Shown: piece after piece, positions 1 to 10,784 of the stretch | Numbering within the stretch: position 1 is the first letter of the stretch | Layout: each line of letters starts with the position of its first letter | From: Montifringilla adamsi | Lineage: Eukaryota > Chordata > Aves > Passeriformes > Passeridae | Reading direction: 5' to 3' | DNA: 64,000 nucleotides | NCBI GenBank assembly: GCA_017590115.1 | Contig: JAGGNK010013670.1 | Span: forward strand, 2,849,343-2,913,342 | The notes under the pieces: generated by a model | Database searches by the model: none | What the model was told of the DNA's origin: nothing | Seen by the model: the letters and a program-made list of their open reading frames with translations, nothing else | Translations under genes and position numbers: made by a program

Positions 1-331
1 CTTCATGTAACACTTCCTGCTGGGGGCTCTGCTGACAGCCAACATACATGGCAATTGCAGTGGTAACGGCAGCACGGGGGAGGTTAGGAACAAAGGAAAG
101 CACAGGTTTCAAATGTGGGCTGACCTCTTCCAGGACCATATTCTGCTGTGTCTGACCTATAGCCAGGGATAAGAAAACTCATTGAAAGAAACACCTCCCT
201 GCACAGACTTTCCCCATGGGAAAAGGGCACGTGGGCATGGTGTCACCTCAGTGTGCCATCCTGCTCCAGCTGCCAGCAGTGGTGGGGGGCATGGGTCATG
301 CCTGCAGGATTCCAGTTCCATTGAGACTTAC

Positions 332-474
332 TGATGACATTGGCCTTGTTCTGGGAATTTCCCCGTATTTTCCGCTGGCTCTGGATGTACTTCTTGCTGT
401 TCCTCCTGTAGGTCTCCTGGCTGATTTGCTTCCGGCCTTGCTTGTGGATGCTCTTCACATTTCGGATGGTGGAT
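332..474 (-). CDS. NCF1: NCF1 exon 10 (polybasic autoinhibitory region)
   Basis: Starts [20 protein letters not shown] and continues with [15 protein letters not shown]. It holds the serines whose phosphorylation opens human p47phox (the human SS pair is ST here). It ends with one base before GTAAGT, so a further coding exon is required. Confidence 0.93.
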
Positions 475-3400
475 CTGCAAGGAGTGAGAAACAAAACTTT
501 CAGTTTTAATGCTGGCAGCTCCTTTCCCCACACTTCCTCCTCTGCTTCACCCAAACCCCAGTTTCTGCTTTTGGGTTTTGCCTGGTGGATGCCAGCCGTT
601 GAGGGCAGCCATCAGTGAGACACAATCTACAATGTGTTCAGAGGCAGCTGGATGGTGCTCTGCAAGCAAACACTGAAGGGTGAGCCCTGAGCACAAGTCT
701 GGAAAGTAATGATAGGGATTGGTGAGGAAGATTGGGCATAAGACTGGAAGGATGAGATGGGCATGAGGTTTATCCAAGAAAGCCCATAAAGAAGTGATCT
801 ATAGCTCTTTGATGAATGAACATACAGCACTTATCCTGGCCACAAAATTGAGGTCCCTGCTGTGGGGCTTGGCATGGCTCCCTGAAGCTCAAGGGTCAGG
901 TACAGGGGAGTGGAGTATGGAGCATGTGTCAGTGTGCACCCAGATGGGCGGTGTTCAACCCACAGGACAGAAACTACTGAGAGAAGTGAAAGGCTGAGAA
1001 GCCTGGGGCTGCTGCAGGGGAAACCCCAGCACTGGGGACTCTCCCTGGGCAGGCAGACAGAGGACCCTGCTTTGTCTTCAGTGCCATGGCAGGACTAAAG
1101 TGGTTCCTGATGTCCACCCCATGGCATTGTCCTCCTGCTCTTCTCAAAGAAATGTGCTTCTCTGCCTTCAGCCCCTTCCCGGTCTGAGCACATACCCCAA
1201 GTCATAGCAAAGCTCTTGCCCATAACAGGTCACCACATTGACAACAGGGCTTGGCCTGGCTGCCAGTGCCACACAGGCAGTCACAATGTCAGGGGGACAA
1301 GCCACTGTCCTCAGAACAGGCCACCTCATCTTCCCCAAGGCTACCAGCAAACATCTCTGTGTTCAAATAGGTGGATCTGGACCATTTTACACTGTCTCAC
1401 ACTCAATCCATGCTCCAGCAAAACTGGATTTGGAGAGATTTTATAGCAGGATGTGTGATGTGTCATCTTGCAGGAAAAAGAGACAGCAGCAAATTCTGTC
1501 CTTTTTAGCCATTGTCTTTGCACTGGAATTCATGAGTTGTTATTGCTTTTTATCTTTTTAATCAAAATACAATCCCTTGCATTAGCTCAAATCCTCCCAT
1601 TAGATTAGGCCACTTGGCAGCTCCATTTAGTCAAATCTCTCCTTGCCTCTGAAAGATTCAGTGCACACACGTAGGAAGCAAGAAAATGGCCAATTTGAAA
1701 ATTAAACAAGATTAGCCCAGAAAAGAAACTTTGCAGAAGGACAAGGAGAAATACACCTGACGGGTGCTGTTGGAGCAAGGATCTTGGAGCCCTGCACCAA
1801 CAATGCTGGGGTGCCTGTGGTAGCTGGGGAGCACAGAGCTGGTGGGAGGACAGCCCTGCTCTGTCTGTGTCCTGCTTGTATTTCTCCAGGCAGTTCCTCA
1901 CAGACAGGGCAAGCAGGTGACACCACAACACCCTGTCTGGTTTAATTTCATCTCCCTCAAGGAAGGGGGAGATGTTCTTCTGCCCTCTGCACAGAGCTTC
2001 TCCTACCTCCGTGGAGGAGCACCTCGGTTCCTCAGCACACTCTTCACAGAGGTGTTCACCTCCCCGGCTTTCTGCAGGTACATGGAGGGGTAATAACCTG
2101 TGGTTTCATCCTTCCTGCAGTGCAACACAAAGGAACATCACTTGCAGTCATGGCTCTGCAACCACCTCCTCGGTCCAGGAGAGAGATTTGATCATTCTTG
2201 TGTGTGGTCACGGAGTCCCAGCATGAATTGGGACCTCATTCCAACACCCTGCCACAGGCAGGGACACCTTCCCCTAGAATAGGGGAAGTACTTTTCCAAG
2301 CCCCGTCCAACCTGGCCTTGAACTCTTCCAACTCACACCTTCCATGACTCATGGTTCAGGCCTGTCCCTTACTGGTGCCATGTTACCTCAAATATTCTTT
2401 GCAGCTGGGATGAAAGTTGAGGTTTTGCAAAGCAAAATGTGCCAGAACAATTAGAGACAAAATAACAGATACATGGGGTTTTTTTCCATCTGCCTCCTTC
2501 TTGGATATTTCTGAAGCCCTCAGGAGAGGAAATTCCAGCTGAAATGTTTAAAATTTGGCAAAGAACAGACTCTGAGGAGCAGCCCTGCAAAAGGAAGTGC
2601 TGGGCAGTGGCACCAAAGACACCATGGCTTTCAGAGTCCTGATGTGGAGCACCATGGATGTCCCTTCCTTTTGCCTGAGTGTTGCTCGCCTGACCTGTTC
2701 ATGGCATCTCACCTGATCACCCACCAGCCATCAAGGAGCTTGTGGATGACTTCAATGGTATCACCCTCCTTGAGGGTCAGCTCATCCTCTTCCACAGCAG
2801 TGTAGCTTTTCTGGACCACGTACGCTTCACCTACACATGAAATGGGGATGGTGGATCATGTGCTGACACCTCAGGGATGGGGGCTGAACCTCCCCAGCCA
2901 CTGCGAAGAGGAGGCACCAGAGCATTAGGAGGCACCCTGCATTTTAGGCAAGACTCAGAGTGCTTCAGGTTTGAATTCAGACTTCCCCCAGTCTTGTCAT
3001 TACCCATGGTTCATCCCAGCCCCTTCACCATCTCTCCAGAAGAAAGCTTTTGCGTGCAGAGGAAGCACTCCTATCTCTGCTCAAAAGTGTGTTCAGAATT
3101 CAGGTGGTAAAATAAGGAAGTGTTGTGCTAATAGAGCCTTTTCCAGTGTTGTGAAACCCTCAAAGCTGAAGCGTGTTGAGCAATTGGCACAAGTCCACAG
3201 GATCCTTCCTCTGTTCCACGTGATAAAGCCCTGCTGTCATGGCAGGGCAGTGCAGGGGACAGGGAGCAGGACCAGGCCCTGATAAGGACACCAAAGAGGT
3301 GAAGCACTGTGAATGACCGTGCCTGATTTGGATGCTGCACCATGCTGTTCTGCTAACCCAGCACCTCAGCCTTCACCCAGCCAGCTCAGCATGGCCACTG

Positions 3401-6400
3401 GGTAAAGATCAGCCAAAACACAAATCTAATGCTGAGTTGCAGATCATGGGAAGCTCTCAAGGTTGACACTGAGGCACCAAGCCATGAGATTTATCCCTCC
3501 TGGCAGTTCCTACAGCAGCATCTCCCTGCCCAGTGATCCTGCTCAGTCTGAATTGCCCAGCTTTGCAGCTGTCACAGTGGAGAGCTACAGCAGGCTCTGC
3601 TCTGACACACACACACACCCTGGTCACCCCAATATTTTACCTGCATAGTTAGGTTCCTGCTCTTCAGACTCATCGGGACCATCCAGTGGCTCCAGATAGG
3701 CAGCAGGTACCCAGCCTCGTTTATTCTTCAATTGACAAAACCACCAGCCTGCAAAGAAAGCAACCATGGGCAGGAGCAGAGAGTGTAGTGGGGACTGGCA
3801 CCAGGTCTGTCCTGGCCAGGGCAGGTGTAGGCATCTCCTTGTCCTGGACCAAAGGGACAGTGCTGGGGCCAATCTCTGTTGACATGGTGCAACCAGAGAA
3901 CTTGACCAATTCATTGTGCTCCTGCTGGGCAGGAAGACAGGCTGAGGCATGGCCAGGATATTGCCCAGTTTTCTAGAACTGCCCCTCACCCTCAGCCTTC
4001 ACTGCCATAACTAGCTCACATGCTGTGTTTGGACACAAGATGCAAGGGCAGTACTCATTCCTGCTGAAATTGTGGAAGGGAGTGCGCTGGCCCTCAGGGG
4101 TTCTCAGGGGGATGGACACATACCATTCTCACTCTTCTCCACGACATCCACCATGTCCCCAGCCTTGAGAGCCATCTCAGACGTGGAGCTCTTCTCATAG
4201 TCAGCGATGGCTCGGTACGTTTGCAGGACAATGGGGCCCGTGATATCTGCATGAGAGAAGTGATAGATGTTCCCTCTTCCAGCCCCCAACCCAGAAACAT
4301 CCTACTCCAGGCAGGCCAAAAGCAGCCCCAGGACAGCCCAAAGTGCCCTCCCAGTCTCTTTCAACCCCGAACCAACTGGATTTCAGGACAATGACTCATT
4401 CCTCTCCTAAGGATTTGGCTTCCCACAGCTGCAGCTCTGGCATAGCAACCATGTTCTTAGTGAGGGTATATGCCAAGGAATGACATCCTCTCTCCCCAGC
4501 AGGCTTTGCTGCTGCTGAGGCAGCCACTTGCAGCCCTCTGAGACCTCTTACCAGTGAGGCTTTTCTTGGAATCCTTTGTCAGGAGGAAGACCTCAGGCTT
4601 CTTGATCCTAGACAGGTCAGAGCAAAGGCAGCTCAATGCCAACCAGCCCTATCCATCAGCACCCTCCCTGCAGGCTACTGCCAGCATCCAAGGCCAGGAA
4701 CGCAGGATTTCCCTCAAAATAGCAGGCAGCTGGACTCACTGGCTGTCTGTGACAGGGTTCATGTCATCATGACGGACTTTGAAGAAGTTGACCACATGCA
4801 GGCACCGGGAGATCTTGTGGGGCAGGTTCACCAGTGTGTAGCAGTACTCAGCCAGTGTGCCCTGCCTGTTCTCAGTTGAGCGCTGCCCATCAAACCACTT
4901 TGGGGCTGGGGGAGAGGAAAAAGGGTTCAGAAAAAGCAGACAGAATGCCTTATTTTTAATAGTTTCCCAAGCACACTGCTCTGAATCATTAATTTTGCCT
5001 GGCAAACAAGTGGGTCTGGCCCCAAGGTGCTGCATGGCTGCATTGTGCCAATAAGGTGAAGCTTTGTAGGACCACAGCTCATGCAAGCCCAGCAATGATC
5101 CTGTTTGACCCTATTTCATTTTTAGGTTAAGTCCTACATGTGTGTTCAGACTAAGACCAACTGCTGGGCCACAAATACAGCAGATGCACCAGGGCACCAA
5201 GAGGGGCTCAGGGGACCAGCCTGCAGTCAGAGGAGACATGTTTATCCTCCCACCCCCCTGATTATGGTGCTCTTGACTCCAGAGCTCTAAAATACTGCTG
5301 GCAATCCCAACCCTGAGCAGTGTTGAACCGCATGATGGGAGGTGCTTTGTGTGGTCAGTGGCACCCCATGTCCCCCCAGCAGTCTGACACCTGTCTGGTC
5401 CTCAGTGCTCTCAGTTCCCCAAATGGAATAAGGATGCTTTGAGCAGCCCCAGCACGGTGGGGGGCAGTGTGATGAAAGAGGCCCAGCACGGTGGTTGGTG
5501 TTAGTCCAGCTGCAGTGGAGCCCCCCCAAACTGGCACCCACACTGCATGGTGCAGGCTTACTCCTCCTCCAGAGATGTTGACCACAACTGCAGCTCTTTT
5601 TCAGACTCCCTTCTGCTTCCTTTAAAGCAGGAAATTAAATAAAATGGGGAAGTTTTCTAACATGCTTTCTAACATCTCCTTGCTCGGAGACAAAGTGTCA
5701 GCTGTTTGGATCAGGAGTTCATTCTCTGTCATTGAAGACATACTGCATTGTTTCCTCTTACAAAGTATCTGTGTTGCCATAAGGGCATTAAGCGAAACCA
5801 GTGATGGTGTCACCAACACAGGGCTCAGCTCAGCTCCACTCAGTTCAGCCTCCCCAAAGCCAGACACTTTGTACCAGCCAGGGGTCATAGTGGTCACAGC
5901 TGATTCTTCTGGATGTGCCTCTGGGGTGCCTTCAGAGAGCAAGGACAGGGTCTGCAGGGCTGCTGAGTGTTGGGAAGAACCACTGCCACTGCTCAGATTT
6001 TACTGGGGTTTTGATTTCAAGCCTGGTGTACAGGAAATACTGCACAACCCACCTGACAGGGAGGCAGCCAGCACAGCTCAACCCACCAGGGAATTTCCCA
6101 GCTAGCTGCAATTTCTCTTCACCCCCCCAGCCATGTGGCTTGCCCCTCACCTGGCAAGTGCGGGATGATCCGGTTCTCTATGTTGATGTCCCCGGATTCA
6201 ATGGGGAACATCTCCTTCAGCGCTTTCTGCAGAGCAGAGCCAGGCACAACAGTGAGGATGGCACCAGGGGAGCACGCTGTAACACCCACTCCTCTACCCC
6301 CAGCTTGACTCCTTTCCTGGTGCTCGCCCTGCTGCCACCAGCATGTCTTGGCTGGATCCCACACCTCGGCACTGTGTGCCCAGGGACACAGAGCCATTGG

Positions 6401-7156
6401 CTCCCACCTTCAAGGGGCAAAAGAGATTGAAGAACTGGACCCAGGAGCCTCTTTTGAACTAGGTTTGCTTTGAGGCAATTTCAGATGGCATTCACCCTCC
6501 CTTTTCCCCACCCCAAGGCTATGTGTCCTGGGAGGACTCACGTGGAACTCATATATCTCAGTAAAGCGGCGGTAGACGACCTTTTCGGAGAGGTCATTCC
6601 ACTTCACCAGGAACATGTAGACCTGAGGAGCAAAGCAGAGGCTGCAGTTTTGCAGGCAAGTGGGACACCACTCCCCACTGTGCCCAGGGAGCCCTGTGGA
6701 TGGTCCAGCTTCAGATAAAATTGAATGTTTTCCTTCCACCACCCCAATGCAAGTAGTTCTGCCTGCCAGCAAATAAACCGGGCACTAGGGGAGTTGGAAT
6801 GGTCGGAGAGGGGACAGAACCACGCAGGTGGGGGGAAACAAAGAGGAAAAAGCCCTTTCCAAGACTGCAAAGTAACCAATGGCTTGCAAAGGAAGTGCCT
6901 GAAGTCTTGTGTGTTCAGGACAGTTTAGTCTCCGGCTGCCTGCAGCTGATGTTAACAGCCATGACCCCCTTAAAAGGAAGCGTTTAGGCTCTCAGTCACA
7001 TTTACCTCAGGACATTTGTTGGCCACGGTTTTTACCCTGGCCAGTCCTCAGTCCTCACATGCCAGAAAGCTGCTGAGTACTCACATAGTGCTGGCTGGGG
7101 AAAAACCTTTTCTCGTAGCCCAGCAGTTCGATGTGCCGGATGAAGGCGTCCCCCAT
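332..7156 (-). CDS. NCF1: NCF1, neutrophil cytosol factor 1 (p47phox), exons 1-10; last exon outside window
   Basis: Cytosolic organiser of the phagocyte NADPH oxidase: on activation it brings p67phox to the membrane and binds p22phox. Ten exons on the minus strand at 7085-7156, 6542-6622, 6151-6226, 4740-4905, 4552-4607, 4124-4246, 3641-3748, 2713-2830, 2007-2114 and 332-474 join in one frame (1,051 coding bases, about 350 codons; human p47phox has 390). Order of domains: PX (exons 1-4, with YRRFTE and FDGQR, the phosphoinositide-binding arginine regions), SH3-A (exons 6-7, ending in a WWF core), SH3-B (exons 8-9, with DGWWVIRKD) and the polybasic autoinhibitory region (exons 9-10, RGAPPRRSTIRN). 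All introns begin GT and end AG. The C-terminal proline-rich exon that binds p67phox is not visible and should lie left of base 1. No frameshift or stop was seen. Identity rests on near-continuous similarity to human NCF1. Confidence 0.97.
2007..2114 (-). CDS. NCF1: NCF1 exon 9 (SH3-B end, start of autoinhibitory region)
   Basis: Reads [18 protein letters not shown], then a variable stretch and RNRGAPPRR before GTAGGA. Human has KDDVTGYFPSMYLQKSG at the same place. GAPPRR begins the autoinhibitory region that masks the tandem SH3 groove. Confidence 0.93.
2210..2340 (-). mobile_element. CR1 LINE 3' fragment in an NCF1 intron
   Basis: Contains the reverse complement of the CR1 3' end (CCAACACCCTGCCACAGGCA, GGACACCTTCC, CCAACCTGGCCTTGAA). 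It is diverged, short and non-coding. It lies between NCF1 exons 9 and 8. Confidence 0.65.
2713..2830 (-). CDS. NCF1: NCF1 exon 8 (SH3-B)
   Basis: Reads [20 protein letters not shown], then DGWWVIR split over the donor GTGAGA. This is the second SH3 domain, with the acidic RT loop (EEDE) and the WW groove. Confidence 0.95.
3641..3748 (-). CDS. NCF1: NCF1 exon 7 (SH3-A second half)
   Basis: Reads [20 protein letters not shown] and ends in an acidic linker ([12 protein letters not shown]). It contains the paired tryptophans and the PAAYLEPL strand of the SH3 p22phox-binding groove. Confidence 0.95.
4124..4246 (-). CDS. NCF1: NCF1 exon 6 (SH3-A first half)
   Basis: Reads [19 protein letters not shown] and continues to VVEKSENG. 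The ALYDY-like YRAIADYEK motif marks the start of the first SH3 domain. 123 bp, phase 1 to phase 1. Confidence 0.95.
4552..4607 (-). CDS. NCF1: NCF1 exon 5 (PX-SH3 linker)
   Basis: A 56-bp exon reading [18 protein letters not shown] between acceptor CTAG and donor GTAAGA. It links the PX domain to SH3-A, as in human NCF1. Confidence 0.93.
4740..4905 (-). CDS. NCF1: NCF1 exon 4 (PX domain end)
   Basis: Starts [20 protein letters not shown], includes [18 protein letters not shown] and ends TDSQ across the junction. It completes the PX domain, with the second basic-pocket arginine region (GQR). The donor is GTGAGT. Confidence 0.95.
6151..6226 (-). CDS. NCF1: NCF1 exon 3 (PX domain)
   Basis: Reads [19 protein letters not shown] then IIPHLP, ending with one base of the next codon before GTGAGG. 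It corresponds to the PX proline-rich loop and following strand. Confidence 0.95.
6542..6622 (-). CDS. NCF1: NCF1 exon 2 (PX domain)
   Basis: Acceptor CCTCAG, then [20 protein letters not shown] and TEIYEFH, donor GTGAGT. It carries the arginine pair corresponding to human R42/R43, which bind membrane phosphoinositides. 27 codons, phase 0. Confidence 0.95.
7085..7156 (-). CDS. NCF1: NCF1 exon 1 (start codon, PX domain start)
   Basis: The ATG at 7154-7156 opens [18 protein letters not shown] and the exon ends HY before GTGAGT. It is 24 codons, phase 0, as in human NCF1. The start is chosen because MGD.FIRHI is the conserved N-terminus. Confidence 0.95.
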
Positions 7157-9480
7157 TCTGCTCCTGCCTGCAGTGCTCTACTCCGGACCCTGCTCCTGCC
7201 TGTCCGGGCTGTCCCCTCTCCTCTGCCCTCGCTCAGCTCCGCTTGGTCTTAAAGCCCTGGGGAAGCGGAACTGCCGCTGCAATCGCACCCGTAATTGTTC
7301 ACTCGCTGTGGTTTGTACCGAGCCGGTGCTTCCCAGCTCAGCCCAGCCCCTCCAGTGGCTCTGGGCTGAGGCGGAGGTGAGCTGGGAGGCCTCGGGGATA
7401 ACCTGGAGGGACCTCTGGAATCAGAGGGCAGTGAAGGGTGAGGGTCAGGCTGGCTGCCCTGATATCCAAAGGACTCCCCTGACTGCTGATGCTGCCCCAT
7501 GATGGCACAGGGCATTGCAGCAGAGGGTCAAGGACAATAGATATGGATATGGATATTGGACATGACAGCCAGAGGCTGTCAATGGATATGGATATGGATA
7601 TTGGATATGACAGCCAGAGGTGCCTTCACCCTCTCTATCAGAGCTGGAACGGCTGAATGAAGCATGTAATGCACTGCCTGAGCCCCAGGAATGGCAGTAC
7701 TTTCTTCTGTGTGTGGGATTGGCAGGTGGGGAATCTGGGACAGCACAGCCAGGGTGGGGCAGCCACGGGCTCAGTGTGCAAGAGACCCTCCCCTTGCATC
7801 ACCATTTCCCTTCAGTCACTTGCAGCTTCTTCAAAATCTGCCACCAAAAGGTTCCCTTGAGGAGCCCCCGAGGACCTGAGTCAGTCCCAGCCCTGCTCAC
7901 CACCTTACATGGGCACAGGGCTGAATGGGAGAGGACCCCAGGCACAGGGAAACCCCAGAGTGGGCTGGAGACAGACCCCTGTGTCCCGCTGGGAGAGCAG
8001 GAGAGTCCCCTGCTAAGCCGTTCCGAAATGCCAGTGCACCCGCTGCATTCATGTTCTCCTCCTTCTCCATCCTCAGCCCTGAGCAGAAAGACCTGAAGGG
8101 ATGTGAGAGCTGCAGGGATCAATTCCACACTGCTTGAAAGCAAAGGTGTACCCAGGAGTGCTTTTGTCCCCACCACGGGCACCCTCAATTACAGTGGGCA
8201 GCAGAGGTGGGCAGTCACCTGACAGAGCCCTGCTCTCCACAGGATCCTTGGAGGAGCCCAGCTCCAGCCAGCTGTGAACACTCAGCTCCATCCCCTCTGG
8301 AAACCTGTGCCCCATTGCAGCCAATGTCCCCAGCAGGCCAGCTCATTGCCATGAGCTGGGTGTTAGTGCAAACCCAGCCCACACTCAGCCAGGAGCAGAG
8401 ATGCCTCAGGCAGAGGTAGCACCCCTGTCTCCTGACCCTGGCAGGCAGCAGCCCCAAACCACAGCAGAGCTGACAGGGGCTCTCCCCACTGAGCAGTAGC
8501 AGGAAGCCCTGGCACAGGAACAGCCCAATGCCCTTGTTAGCTTGTAAAGACAAAAGCTTGCTCTGGCCACATTAAAAACATCAAATACTAACTGTAGCCC
8601 TCTCCTGGAACTTGGGTGTGGTACTTGCAGCTGTGCAATAGTAAATGGTCATTTACATTTGGTTTCTTATTTTTTTATCAGGGGGACTTCCCTATAGGCA
8701 AGGGAAGTTCCTTGCATATTACAGAACCACAAATATTAAAAAAGATCCATGCAGGGCTGTTTGGATTCTGCTCTGTTAGTCACCAGATAACTGCTGCTTA
8801 TGCAGAAGACCATAAACTTTGTCATAACAGCTACTTTCATAATTAAAATTGTTTGTACTAAATTTAAACTGCATTACAGACAGTACATTTCTGGAAACCA
8901 CTTAATTCATAGTTCCTTCCTGTTTCCTCATTCCTCATCTTGTGATGTGAGAAATGAAAGGTTTTCGATGCCACTGTCCATGAAGGATTAGTTCACAGTG
9001 AAACACCACCTGTAACTCTGTGTGATGCACTGCTGAGTGTTCCATCAAATGTCTCACATGTCTAATACATGTCAAGAAACAAGATTTTAGAAGAAAATTC
9101 TCAGAAGAGAAACATCCCATCTGAACAAGCCAAGTTTTCAGTTTTGCACAGTCTGCACGGTTCAGTTTGCACGGTTTTCGGAGCAGAGGGGCTCCGGAGC
9201 TGGCTTCTGCTCGAAGCTGCAAGATGTCCAGCAGAGCCAAGCCCTGATGGCTCTGAGGATGGACATGCTGCTGGCCATGCCTGGGCCAAGTAGAGATGGT
9301 GGTAACACCTCTGTGATAACATATTTAAGAAGAAAACCAAAACAAAGTGGGGCATGCACAGCTTTTCCTAGACAAAGAAGAGGACATGTGAAGGAAAAAA
9401 CCTGGAGACACCAGGGCCGGTGGGGAAGGACGGAGAGGAGGTGCTCCAGGTGCTGGAGCCAGGACTCCTCTGCAGGCCAT
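7157..9480. other. Gene-free spacer upstream of NCF1
   Basis: No exon or recognisable gene was found. The first about 250 bases are moderately GC-rich and would hold the NCF1 5' UTR and promoter, but no TATA box was identified. A short tandem repeat lies at 7537-7620. Confidence 0.5.
7537..7620. repeat. Short tandem duplication with ATGGAT core
   Basis: Two copies of a unit containing repeated GGATATGGATATTGGA and ACAGCCAGAGG, within the NCF1 upstream region. Simple local duplication. Confidence 0.75.
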
Positions 9481-9524
9481 GGTGAGACCATGGGGAAGCA
9501 GCTGTGCCCCTGCAGCCCCTGGGG

Positions 9525-9682
9525 ATCCACAGGGCATGCAGAGATCCACCCACAGCCCATGGGGATCCATGGGGATGCAGAGGTCCACCCACAGCCCATG
9601 GGGATCCATGGGGATGCAGAGATCCACCCACAGCCCATGGGGATCCACAGGGGATGCAGAGATCCACCCACAGCCCGTGAGG
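9525..9682. repeat. 39-bp minisatellite, about four copies
   Basis: A unit beginning CCCATGGGGATCCATGGGGA and ending CCACCCACAG is repeated with few changes; the fourth copy differs slightly. The period of 39 keeps reading frames open on both strands, which explains long spurious ORFs here. Each unit contains GGATCC and CCATGG. Confidence 0.88.
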
Positions 9683-10189
9683 GAGGTGCCCATGCAGGTG
9701 GATGCCTGGAGGAGGCTGTGATCCAGTGGAAGACCCAGAGAAGAGAGGGTCCTGCTTCCAGGCTGGAGCAGCCTGTCTTTGGAGGACTGCACCCCGTGGG
9801 AAGAGAAACCCATGCCACAGCAGTTTTGGAAGGAGTGCTGCTTGTGAAATTGGAACCACACTGGAGAAGTTCAGAAGAACTGTCTCTCCCATGGGAGGGA
9901 CCCCATGGTCTCACAGGGGCAGGACTCCTCTCCCTGAGCAGCAGAAATGATCTCAGGTGATGAACTGCCCCAAACCCTCTTGCCCTGTCTCCCTGCACTG
10001 TTGGTGCGAAGGATGGAAGGGTTAGAGGCAAAAAGGTGGTTTAAGGACTTACTTTGCTTCTCATTATCATCCTCTGATTTAGTTAGTAACAAATTCACTT
10101 TGTATCTCTAAGCCAAGTCTGGTTTGCCCTTGGAGTGCTGAGCTGCTGCTAGAAATCCTCTACTCCCCAGGGCTGGGGAGGAGACCGCA

Positions 10190-10784
10190 CCGGCCGAGCT
10201 GAGGCAGGGCAGCCAGCAGCAGGGGCACTTCCCAAATGCGCCAGGGGCGTCCGGGGAGCGCCTCGACAGAAAGCAGCGGTGATCAGCGAGGAAGGCGAAG
10301 GAATGAAGAAAAGAGGGACTCCTCTTGGGGGCAAAATCCAGAGCTTTTATTACCTACAGGAGAGCCAGCCCAGAGAAGACCAGGAGCAAGGCGATACAAT
10401 AGTATATAAAGGGGTTGAACAGCTGGGTGGGGACAATACAACAACCAACCAGGGAGAACTTAGGAGGGAGCATACTCATGAGGGACACACCAGCTAGCTA
10501 ATAAGGGAGGTAATAGGGAGGGGCTGTGTTTCTGGTCCAATCACCCACTGAAAGGAGGAGAACTTTCTGGAATAAGAGGAGGAGTCAGTGGGTGATGGAC
10601 AGGAGTTCAGGGAGTGGTTAATAGGAAAATCCATGGCAAGAGGGGAGGAGACAACAAACAGACAGCTCTGTATTTGGGGAGGGACTAACCAGGGAGGGAG
10701 GAGGATCCCAAGACCGAACCACTTTAATAACTGGGGGAAACGGAACATACCAACTCCAAAAAAACCAAACAACACACTACAACA
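10190..10784 (-). mobile_element. ERV LTR, antisense (left boundary approximate)
   Basis: Read on the minus strand it begins TGTTGTAGTGTG at 10784. It has a TATA-like stretch near 10403 and an AATAAA near 10340, followed by a GC-rich U5-like end. No retroviral ORF is attached. The left end could not be fixed by a target-site duplication. Confidence 0.6.

Noticed and set aside
5622..6105. ORFs of 106-171 codons inside the NCF1 introns
   Set aside because: They are shadow frames without similarity to known proteins, and NCF1 exon 3 crosses part of the region in another frame.
9162..10031. Long overlapping ORFs (289 codons minus, 237 codons plus)
   Set aside because: They owe their length to the 39-bp minisatellite, have low-complexity translations and no splice or start context.
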